From positions 1 through 45,939 of IMG/VR virus record IMGVR_UViG_3300020417_000958: DNA of 45,939 nucleotides. One strand, given 5' to 3'. The notes beneath the pieces were generated by a model that saw nothing but the letters and a program-made list of their open reading frames with translations, made no database searches and was not told where the DNA came from. This document shows positions 1 through 12,100 of the stretch, in pieces. The first letter of the stretch is position 1. Each line of letters starts with the position of its first letter. This DNA comes from a virus. Made by a program: the position numbers and the translations under genes.

Positions 1-1
1 T

Positions 2-109
2 CTATTATTATACATTGTTAATTCATTGCCCATGGGTACAAGAATTCTATAATTTTTATTCTGATCATAGTCAAATAATGCTAGACTTTTTGGAGGTTTC
101 TATAGGGAT
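2..109 (+). pseudogene. Broken 5' continuation of the giant RNA polymerase gene (probable double frameshift)
   Basis: Immediately before the ATG at 110 the same frame reads protein-like residues RLFGGFYRD from base 83. It is closed by stops between 50 and 70. Bases 2-40 in that frame also look coding (VNSLPMGT), and the intervening 30 bases look coding in the next frame (EFYNFYSDHSQ). One extra A near 40 (ACAAGAA) and one missing A near 73 (CAAATAAT) would join all three pieces into one uninterrupted frame. I infer that the giant protein continues left of the window and was split by two compensating A-run indels. These could be sequencing errors or real mutations. The rival reading is a separate upstream gene in frame 3 that ends at the TGA 111-113, overlapping the ATG as ATGA, a junction type common in this genome. 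Confidence 0.5.
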
Positions 110-3100
110 ATGAGAGCTGTTAATTTAGCTTTATCAGAATCTAAAATGGAATCAGCACTAGTAGTTAATGAACAAATAGGTAGAAACCTTGGTGCATTAC
201 AAGGTGCTACAGGAGAGTATACTGATGAAGATTTTAGAAAAGCACAAGCAAATGCTGCTGACGCAGGGTTTTCTACTTTAATGTGGAACTGGCCTCTAAT
301 ATATGTTACAAATAATATGATATTACGTACAGCATTTAGAGGATTTAATACCACTAGACTAGGTAAGATACTTAATGATACAGGTGGATTACATAAAAAC
401 ATAAGACAAACAAGACCTTTAAAAGATGCTGCTACTGGCGGATTAGCAAAAAATATTTTTGAAGATGTAAGCTCTAAAGGTTGGAAAAATACATTAGGTA
501 TACCTTCAGCTAAGAAAATAGGAACATGGACTGCTGGAGGGACAACACTTGCTGGTGCTCATGGAGCAGCCAGATATTTTGCATATAATATAGCAGAAGG
601 TGGTCAAGAGGTTTACCAAGAAGCTGTTGCTGTAGGAGCAAAAGATTATTATTCTCAAATTTTAGAAGATCCTCAGGCAGGTGATTGGAATACTTTATGG
701 GCATCTATGCATGAAGGTGCTTCTTCACAAATGACAGGACAGGGGTTTGAAACATTTATGTCAGGATTTTTAATGGGAGGCCTTGTTAGAGGACCACAAA
801 AAATATTATTTGAAACACTACCAGGACTTATACAACAAAAAGCAAGACCTGGAGAATATGCAGATTATCAAAAAACTAGAGATGATTATGTTGATAAACT
901 AGTGAAAGTTTATAATGACAAGTGGAATGAATTTGTAGATATTGGAGATTTTCAATTTAATCCTCACAAAAAAGCACAGGCTGTTATGAGACAAGCAGCT
1001 GATGGAATGAATGCAGCTGAGCTTAAACAAGATCCTCTTGGATTTTATGATGAGAAAGATTTTATAAAGTTTAGCCAAGCATATAGATTATTTGAGACAG
1101 GTGGATCACCTTTCTTTGCAAGTGCAATAGGAGACATAGGTAATAATCTTACTGATGAAGAATTGATACAAGCATTTCCTATGCATGAAAAGGATATAAA
1201 AAGCGGTAAGTACAGAGATAGACTTAAAGAGACTGTACAAGAAATAAATGATATGCAAGATAGATTTACTTTGCATAATGATAAATTTAAAAATAAATAT
1301 GATCCAAATAAATTTAAACCAGGTACAGTAGCTCACACTAGAGAATCAGCTAGATGGGCTGGCTATGAACAAGCTAGATATTTGTATTTGTTTGCTGAAG
1401 AATCTTTTAAAAGGGCACTAGAAAGAACAAATAAAATATATGAAGGTTTAGCTACAGAACCTGTATTTCAAGATAATAGCAAAATAGCAGCTAATGATAT
1501 ACAAGTATTAGCTGAAGGCAGATCTATTCAAGAAGAAATGATTTTGCTAGCTCAAGAAGTTGAAATGCTAAAAGAAACTAAAGGTGATAATAGAAAAGAA
1601 ATTGCTTCTAAGAAAAAGAAAATGAAAGCTTTAGCTAATTACTTTGATATTCTTACTGCTAAAGAAAATCAAACTAAAGATGGTAAAAGATTTAGTAGAA
1701 CTCCAGCTAATATAAAGAAACTTAGAAAGGTATTTTTAGAATATGTAGATGTACTTGCTGAAGAAAAAGGTACTTACACAAATGTAAACAATATAGATGC
1801 TTCATTACGTAATTTAATTGATTTAAGTGTTTTAAAAGACAGATCTAGAGCGTATGAAAGAGCCGTAAGGTTTTTAGCTGACCCATCTGAGTTAGATAGA
1901 TTATCAGATAATATGCAAAATCAATTCTTGTTTATCTTTAATAATCAAATTAAGTATTATAAAAATAGTGTAAAAAATAAAATAGCAAAACAAGAAAGAG
2001 CTGTATTATTAAGAGCTTTTGCAAATTTAGGTGTATTACCAATTCCAGAAGAAGCAGAAGCATTTATTTTATCTGGAGATGTTTCAGTCTTAAAAACTTT
2101 TCAAAGCAAAGAAGGAGTAATTACAGAAGAATCAAATCCAGAACTATATCAAGCAATACAAGAAAAAATTGAAAATTATAGAAAACTATATAATAAAAAT
2201 GTAGAAAAGCCTGCTGAAAAAAAGGAAGATACACAAGAGCAACAACCTGATCCAGATTTTGAAAGTGCTAGACTTGACCAACAAGAAGACTTTGATAAAG
2301 CAAGTAGAGATGGGCAGCCTTTACCTGCAATAAATACGGATATTATATCTGAGGAAGAAGCTATAGTTCTTAATAGACTTTATGATAAATATGCACAAGG
2401 TTCTACAGATGAAGTACTAAGTGAAGATGAGTGGCTAGAGTTAACTAAAACAAAAAGGCAATATAATGCAATCAAAAAATTATTTGATAGATACAAGGCA
2501 GATATAAAAAATATTGATGATATAAATAAAATTCCAACATTTAACCAATGGTTTACTAAAAATAGAGGAGAAAATTCTATAAAGAGTATACTTGCTTTAG
2601 GTGGGGCTAGTTCATTACAGCCATCAGACTTTTTACCTAAAGAACAAAAGATAGAACCTAAGCAATTACCAAGTAATCAGAAACGTATAAAAGCTGGTTT
2701 TAATAAAGATATAAACTTAGTAAGAATTAAAACTACTGATCAAGAGGGTAATGAAGTAGCTATATATGAGTTACAAGATAATCAAGGGGCTATTCTTTCT
2801 GATGGTATTTTACAAAGAGCAGGTGTAGAAAATACTAGTTATGTTTCTATAAGAGAAGGTGAAAATGCTTTTAACAAAGTAATTAAAACCATAGATAGTG
2901 ATGTAGCATTTAATTTTGATGGTATTGAATTAAAATACGGTGATAGAATTGTAGATGATAAAGGACAACAATATATGGTTCTTGGTACTCCTAAAAATAT
3001 ACAAGATGGTAATAGCTTACTTGTTAAAGTTTTAGGTACTAATAAAGAACAAACTTTACCAGAAGTAGGATTCTCTACAAATTATAAATTAGATACAAGA

Positions 3101-6100
3101 ACATTTAAACAAAGACTCAGCCCAGAAAAAACTACATTAACTAGAATAAAATCTGGGGAACTTACACATATTTATCCTGACAAAGATAATACAAACTCAA
3201 TAAGAGATGTTATAAAAGATCCAAAATTTGATATAAATAAGTTAACATTTAAAATTAGTCTTAATCCTGCTAGAAAAGAGAGTAATTTCCAAATAGGTAA
3301 TGAGTTGAAAGCTAATCCTTATATATGGAAAAGAGGTGATAAGTACAATGTAGAAATGATATATGATAATAAAGCTATTGGATATGTTTCTAATGATCAG
3401 TATAGAATAGCGTTTAATAATAAACCACTTGATTTAAATAAACCATTATCATCTTTGCAATTTGTTTTTGATATTAATGACAAAGCTAAAATAGAAAATC
3501 AATACGGAAGTGATAAAGAGTTTGTACGTATTTTAGATAACTTGTATACTGCAGGAAAAAGCACAGTCACTTCACAAGAACTACAAAATGAAGGTGTCTA
3601 CTTTAGTGTTAATGATGATAGAATTGTATATAATGCTCCACCTAAAAGTTTAGATCAGTACTCATATAATACATATGATGGCTCAAGATTAATTATTACT
3701 GTAAGAAGAGAAAAAACAACTAAAAAATTAATTGTAGAACACGTTAGTGATTTACAAGCTGATAATATTGCTGAGTCACAAGTTTTATTTGAAAAAGCAT
3801 TACAAGATTTAGATGACAATACTAACTTTAATATACAAAAGCCTGGGTATTATGCTATAATTAATAAACCGAATGGAAAAGTAGGTGTATTATCTTTAGA
3901 TATAAAATCTGATAAGGCAACGTTAGATGAAGTATTTAGTAAAATAAAAGATAAGTCTAAAGATTTACTATCTAACAATGTAGAAAAAGGTAAAGCAAAA
4001 GATAAAGCAGCAGCCGAAGAGTTTAATAAAGATCTTAGTAATGATATTTTTGTATCATCTAAACCTGGTTCATACACTAAACTATTCTTAAATGCTTTAG
4101 GAGATTTAATACTTGAAGCTAGAGTTGATGGTAACAAACAATCTGTTAAGGTAAGCGCACAGGAATTAGATGAAGGAAAAGATATGAATGAGCTTATCAA
4201 GAGAATGAATGAAAAATCATCATTTAAATTTTCTACAAACAATTTTAAAAGCAATATATCTAAAGAAGCTGAGATAGATGAGATAGTTGCTAAGACGCAA
4301 TCTACAACTGACTTTGTTGCTCCTCCAGTAAATAGACAAATGAGATATTATGTTCAGTCAGATGTGCTAGAAACAGGAAGATCTGCAGAAGTAGCTCAAC
4401 CTAAAAGTACTGAAGTTGATTTAAAAGCAGTAGAAAAATTTGATGTAGAGTCTGCAGAATCACTTGCACCAGCAGATTTACGTGTTCAAGAATTAAAAGA
4501 GGCTAAACTTAATGTAGAAAAAATTAAGAAAGAAGTATGGGCTAGTGCTAAAGCAGAAGGTATAAGTAGAATGAAAGCTTTAAAAGATAGCAAAGAATAT
4601 CAAGAAGCTGTTAAGAAAGTAGAAGACATACAAAAAAGCTTTGACACTGATGCATATAAAATATTACAAGATTTACCTTCTGTTGAAACAGAAAAAGTTG
4701 ACTCATTTATTAGATGGGCGCAAGAAAACTTACCAGAGTTTATAGGCATAAAGAACATAAATGAACTAGGTGAAAGACTAAAAAATAATGGTACTACAGT
4801 AGGGGCATTTGTTATGGCTCTAAATGGGTTATCTAATGGTATGGATATCAAAGGTACTATATATGTAGGTTCTGCAGGATTTAGATATCATGAAGCTTTT
4901 CATGCAGTGTTTAGATTATTACTTACAAAAGCAGAACAAAAACAATATTATGATATTGCAAAGAAAGAACTAAGAGCTAAGCTTAGAAGAGAAGGTAAAG
5001 ACTTTGAGCAAGAATTACAAAAGTTTAAAAATACTTCTGCATTATATATGTCATTCTCTAGGGCTAGATTGCTTGAAGAATTTTATGAAGAGTATATGGC
5101 AGATGAATTTGAGAAATTTAAGAAAAATCCTAGAAGCTCAACTGCTGGTGGATTTATCAAATCTTTCTTTACAAGATTAATTAATTGGATTAAAACTGTC
5201 TTAGGTACATTTACTAAGAATGAGTTACAAACTTTATTTGAAAATATTGACGCAGGTAAATATAAAAATGCAACTAATTTAGCAAGCAACATGTTTACTG
5301 ATGAAATGGTTTTACATGATGCAAGCGTTGGTATATCTACAACAGCACATAAAATATTACCAACAAAAGAAAAAGTTGATGAGGCAGGACGTGTAACTTA
5401 TGAATACTTAGATGCTAATGATGCTAGCTTTGTTATTGATAGTATGATGTCTAGGACGTTAGCTCTTAATGATATGGATAGTGAGATGAGTTTATTAGAA
5501 ATAGAAGCTCAAGTATATGATGAGTATGTTGACTTATATGATCCTGACAATACTAAATATGATGAACTAGATGCAGTACAACGTCAAAAGGTAATAGACA
5601 TATCAAATGCCTTAGCCTTTGTAGAAAATGGTATACCATCTGTATCACTAGGTGTTAGAGAAAGGATTGATACATTAAATCTTAAAATAGATAAGCAAGC
5701 AGAAATAGATGAAGTGTTTGAATATGATTTAGGTCTTAGATCAACAGATGTATTTGACAAAGATCAATCTACAATAGGCGGAGCTACAGCATTACCTATG
5801 AAAGTAAGAGCATATATGGCAACTACTTTACTAGAAGAAACAGATGTGTTTGGTAATAAATTTTTAATTGATCCAATATATGATGAGCAAGGTAAAATTA
5901 TAAATGAAGGTGTACGTCTTATTGTACCAGTAGATGTTGACACAGTATATAATGGTGTTCTAAAAGCTGTTCAAAATAAAGAGACAGCTTATGATATACT
6001 AAGTAGCTTATATGCATATAGAAACAATGGACCACATACTAAAGCATTTGTAGATAGGTTATTTAATGATATGGGTATTGATGGAGAGGTATTAATAGAA

Positions 6101-9100
6101 TCAGGATCTTTACCACCATACGTTCACAATTCTGCATTTGCTATGCAAGTTATAAAGTCATTCCAAAATGCAAGAATTAATTATCTATTTGTACAAACTG
6201 TACAAGGTAGAACTATATTTTATTCTGCTGCAACTAGAGATGCTTCTAAATCTCAATTAGATCAATGGCAATTAGCTTATGATAACAGAAGATCTAAAAT
6301 GAAAGCTGACAAACAATTCAATTCTAAAGTCCAAGTAATATTAAAAAAGACTTTGGGTAGATTGCAGGCAACAAGAACAAAATTAGACAACGTAAGATTT
6401 GATAATGAAGCAAGACAGCTAGCTACTGAGATAAATGAAACTCTTGGTATACAACTATCTCCAGAATATTTAAAGGTAAGTATGCTAGCAGCTAAACCAG
6501 ATAATATTGTAAATAAAACAAAGATACAACAAAAGCTTTTAGATGATTTTGGTAAGATAAGAACGTTAACTGTTGAAGATGTTTCTGCTATAAAAGATAT
6601 TATTTTAGCAGATGGTAATTTATACTCTAAAGAGTCAGGTGCAGAAAGCAGACTTAGAGGTATAGCAATAGGCAATGCACAATTAGATGAAAATGTTGGT
6701 GCTAGTACACATACAAATGCAAATGGTGATATGGTAGTATCACACCAGATGCCTACGTTCCATACAAAGATGTTAAGAAAAATGAACGAGGTTGATTTTC
6801 TAGAAGAGTTAGAAGCAAGATTTCCTGATAACCCATTAATCAAAAGTGAAGCATTTAGACAAATGTCAATTGAAGGAAGACATGAGGTTTTAAGATTATC
6901 AGGATTTAGAAAAGGTGGTAAAGTTAGATTTGATGAAGAGCTTAATGAAGTTATTAGTGATGGTACTAAACAAGCTGAAGTTTCAAGAACATACGGAGAT
7001 CAAAGTCCAAAAGAATTTATAGAAAACTTAATATCATTATACACATATTATTATAACACAAACAAACAAGAAAACAAAACATATAGTGGTCAAGCAATAT
7101 CACCTGTACTTATAAGAGTTATGGAAGCAAGTGATACTGGAGATATGGCAGCATTGCCTATAAGTAAAACTGTAGAGCTTGAAAAAGGAAAACTTAAAAT
7201 TTCTCAAGATACATTAGATATATTTTATAAACAAATACAAAATGAGTATGACAGAATTGTAAGAGAATCAAATGAAGATACAAAGACGCAAGATATAATT
7301 GAAGATTATAATGATACCCCTAATGGAAGAGCATACAAACTTTTTAATACTAGAGCTATATTACCTGATGAAGTAGTACAATTATTAGAAGGTTTTGCAA
7401 AACAAGGAAAACCATTTGCAGAAGCAGCAGCATTAAGCACTGGCAAAACAAATATTTTTTCTGTGTTAAGAACTCAATTAGGAAATGAGTTTAATACTTT
7501 CTTTACTGAGCTTAAAGAAATGGCTCCTAATAAAGATATAACAAAAATAGTTCCTGATATAATTGTAAACGGATCACAAAATGAAATAGCAGATCAACAA
7601 TTAAATTTACTTTACAATAATGTAAATCATAATCTAGCTCAGATATACTTTAATGATAAAATAAATACTTTTGCTATTAACGAATTATTATTAGGTGATG
7701 AATCATTAACATTAAAAGATGCTGTAGACCAGGCTAAAAGAGCTAAAGGTCAAAATGGAGCAATACGTTCTGTTGAGATACCTTTCACAGATCCTATGTT
7801 AGGTATAACACATAAACTTAAAAACATAGATCTTTATGCATTTAAGGATCCTACATTTAAGAAAAGAGCCGGTGGTCCACAAGACCAAACAGATGCACAA
7901 GTTTATTATACAGAAAAAGGATTTAGATACTTCCAATTTGGTATAGGTAATTTAACTCAATCATATGCTGATGTTCTTGATCTTGTTAAGGATGGAAAAA
8001 AAGTTCCAGCAAAGTATGTTGACACGTATGCTGCAAAAGCTAATGCTATGAACTCTAAGAAGTTTGTGTATTTTGATGGTCAAACTTATATGAAGATGTC
8101 AATAGTTCCTCTTACAAAAGAGTTTACATCAATTAAAGATGAGAATGGTCAGTACACTATACCAAAAGCTAATAAGGTTGAGCTACATAATTTAAGAGTG
8201 AAAATGGAGGAATATGAACAAGCTAATGAAAGTGTAGTTGTTAGTGGTGGTACAACTGCATTAAAGATGCTTAAGAAAAATATTCATACCGCAGACAAAG
8301 CATTTGGTTTTAATTCCATTGACAGAGAAGATGTAAGTAAACTTGAAGCTAGGTTTATGGGACTACAACAAGTAACTCCTTCTAATAAATCTGAAGCAAC
8401 AGTTGGTACACAGATGAGAGTATTGATTACAGCTGAACAAGATTTAAAAGAAGATGTAATTGTTGATGGTAAAAAACAACCAATGAAAGATGTAGTTGAT
8501 CAGTACAATAAAAACATTATTGATAAACTGCAAGGTCTATTTAATAAATATGAAACTTTATTATATCCTAAAGGAATTGAAGGCCCGGCTGATTTATATA
8601 CTTATTTAAAAAGTGCACAAAGAAATTTAAAAGCAGGAAAATATTCTAGTAATATAATAGATATGTTTTCTGTAGATGATAACGGAGCAATGAAGTATGG
8701 CACCCATGCACCTTTTGTAATAAGAGATGCAGAAAGAGCATTATTATCAATGTTTAATAAAACAGTAGATGAAAAAGTTCCTGGTACATCAGCTACCCTT
8801 ATGTCTGACTATGGTATAAAAATATATAGAAAAGTATATTCTCTAGATAGTGATGGTGTTCCGTTAGAGCAAGAAGTAATAAGAGAAAATATTATACACA
8901 AGAATGGTACAGTTGTAGACCTAGATATATCTGAAGATCAAAATATAGATGTATTAAGAAAAGAAATTGAAGCTTCTAATGGTAAAGGAGTTATAGTGTT
9001 AGATAGATTAAGATCTGATATGGTAGACAAAGATGGATTAAAGTATTCTGAGTTTGTGATGCCAGCTATGTCAGCGAGTATAGCAAGACTTTTAGAAGAT

Positions 9101-12100
9101 ACTAATATGCCAATACCTGAATTTTTATCTAAAGTTTATGGTGTGCGTATACCATCACAAGATAAACACTCTGCATTAAACTTAAGACTTGTTGATTTTA
9201 TGCCAAGTTATATGGGATCTACAGGAGTTTTTGCAAGAGAAATACTAGAAAGATCAGGTGCGGATTTTGATATAGACAAGATATATCTACACATGAAAGA
9301 GTTATATGAGAAAAATGGTAAATTTTATGAGTATGGTAAACAAGGCTTTGATGATTATATACAATATGTAGGTGACGCTATCAATTCAGGTAAACCTAAT
9401 GCTTTCAAAGATGCTTTTGAAAAATTCATGTTGGGTAGCAAAAAGAGTGATAAGATCAAACAAAAAGATGCAATTACAGGTGCACTAACTCAATTAAATT
9501 TACCTACTACAAAAGAAGAATTTGACAAGTATGAAGGGCCTAGTTTATACCCTGGTGCAAATAACAACAAAGACTTAGAGTTGAAGTATGCTATGTTAGG
9601 TAATAAAAAAATAACAGAATCATTAACTCCAGGAGGAACTCCTATTATTGCAGAAGAAGCTGGCTTAGATAGATTAAAAAGTGTTAGAGCATACATGGAA
9701 GAGGTTGTTCCTGAGTGGGCACAAAAAACTGCAGATACTACTTTAGATGTAAACTCTTTATTAGGTAAGTTTTATTCTTATAAAAATAATAAAGAAGGAG
9801 CTGGTAATATTGGTTTAGCTGTAAAACCAAATTTAGCATATTCATTGCTAAGAGAGTATGATATAAAATTAAATGGGCTTGCAAAGTTTGTAATAAATAA
9901 AAAGACTGCAACAAAATTTGAAACTATGGTTGATAATAAGCAGGGTGGAAAAGATAGAATAGCTTCAGTTTTTGATGAGCTTGTATCTGCAAATGTTGAT
10001 AATGCAAAAGAAAGACTTGTTTCTAAATTAGGTTTGAATAGAAATAATCTACCCATTGCTGGAGCAGCTTTAGCTGTAGGAATACCTATTGATGATGTTG
10101 TTTTATTTATAAACTCACCTATATTTGAAGAGGATACTTATCAAGATAAAAGAGATCCTTATCTATTTGAGCAAAGTGGTATACCTAAAATTACAACAAC
10201 AGAAATATTAAAGACATATAGTCCTGAATTTAATACTCTTCCTAAAAACCAACAAGCTAAGATAAAAAGAAATATGATTGATATTAGACAAAGGCTAGGA
10301 GCTATATCTGCACAAGCAAGAAACTTAGGAGTTCTTATGAATTATATGAGAGGATTTGGTAAAGACTTTGGTGCATCTTTATATCAGGACAGACAAATAG
10401 CACAGTTATTTGGTGGTACTAAAAAAGCGGCTAAAGCATCATTTATAATTAATGCTGCAGAGGATAGTTTTATTGTGTCTAACTTAAAGCTTGCTGAAAG
10501 GTTTTCTGAAATAGCAGAAAAAATATTACCAAGATTTAATTCAGAATTTAAAAAACATTTTCTACAACGTATTTTACCTCAGATGTCTCCATTTGTAGTA
10601 GAGAATAAAGGTGAGTATGTAGATCAAGTAGCTTTAGATTATTTAGCATATAGATTAATATCATTATATAAAGATAATCTTAATAATAGCCCAAGTAAAT
10701 TAGCAGGTACTTTAAGTAATTCTATGATTTATGGTAATAGTAATACAGAAAGTGTTATTGATGTAGTAGAAAGGTTGAGAAAAACTGATCCAGAAAAAAG
10801 TAATTATTTTTTAAATAACTTTGTACAAACAGTAAGTTATGATAATGAACAAAACAATGATGGTCTAAATAAAGCTGTGACAAATACATTTGCTAGATTA
10901 ACTGATAATCAAAAGATAAAAGTTCAAAATGGGTTTGCTATGTTATATGGTAATTCTTCAACAAGAACAGACGCAGTTAAGTTATTACATTATATAATAG
11001 TAAAAGACGGATTACAATTTAACACAGCTTCTTTATTGCAAGCACTAAGTCCTTATATTATAGAAACATTCTTAGATAAAACAACAAATATTTTTACTAA
11101 TCCTGTTTCAGCATTTGATGCTGTACAATTTGCTAGAAATTATTTTAAAAGTGCTAGTGCACAAAAATATTTACAGCAAGAGTTTGATAGTTTAGCTAAA
11201 CCTTTTGGTAAGAAATCAATAAGAGATGGAGTAGAGTACAGACTAGTGCCTAGAGAAAAAGTTTTAGTAGAAACAAGTGAAGCTATGATACCTGATGAGA
11301 TAAGATTATACATAAGAATTAATAACCAATTATTTGAGTACGACAATATGGATTATGATGGTGTTGCAGATGAAGTACCATATAAATTAATACCTATAGA
11401 AGGAAGTATAGCACAGAATCCAATAGGGTTTATGTTTAATGATGCTAACTTTAGTAGACCAGCATATAAAGATATTGCTAAATATAACAAAACAACAGAT
11501 CAAATTAGTTTAGAAGAATTCCAAGAAATGCAAGGGATTACTAAAGCATTTGAAACAGGATCAAATGTTACAGCTAATGAAAACGGATATACAATAGAAG
11601 ATGCAATAGGTATATCAGAAAAAGCTATTGAAGGATATACTATTCCAACAGAACAAACAGAAGTTGTCAAAGAAACTCCAAAAAAAGGAGATATTGTTAC
11701 TCTAGAATTTTATTTTGAAAAAGAAAATAAAATAACACCTGTTAAAGTAACAATAGAAAATATTACAGAGATTGAACAAGGAGGGGCTATAATTACGGAC
11801 AATAAAGGTAATGTTATAAAAGAAGAACCAGGGACTATAGAATATGAATTAACTTTAGTATCTAATAAAGGTAGAAAATATGAAGTTACTGTTGGTAGAG
11901 ATGGTAATATAACTCAATTTTTAGGGAAAAATAATAAATTGAAAATAGGTACAGATAATTATATTCCAGAATTTGATTTAAAATCTCAACCAACCCAACA
12001 AAATTTTGAACAAGCAGATTTAGAAGAGCAAAAGCCTATGGCTAAGTCTAGAGTTAAAGAGTTATTAAAAGCAAGTCAAGAGGTTAAAGACAATAAAAAA

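Noticed and set aside
6277-6843. A 188-residue reverse-strand ORF within the first giant gene
   Set aside because: It is an antisense shadow of a continuous coding frame, Ser/Leu-rich without motifs, as are the other antisense ORFs inside the giant genes.
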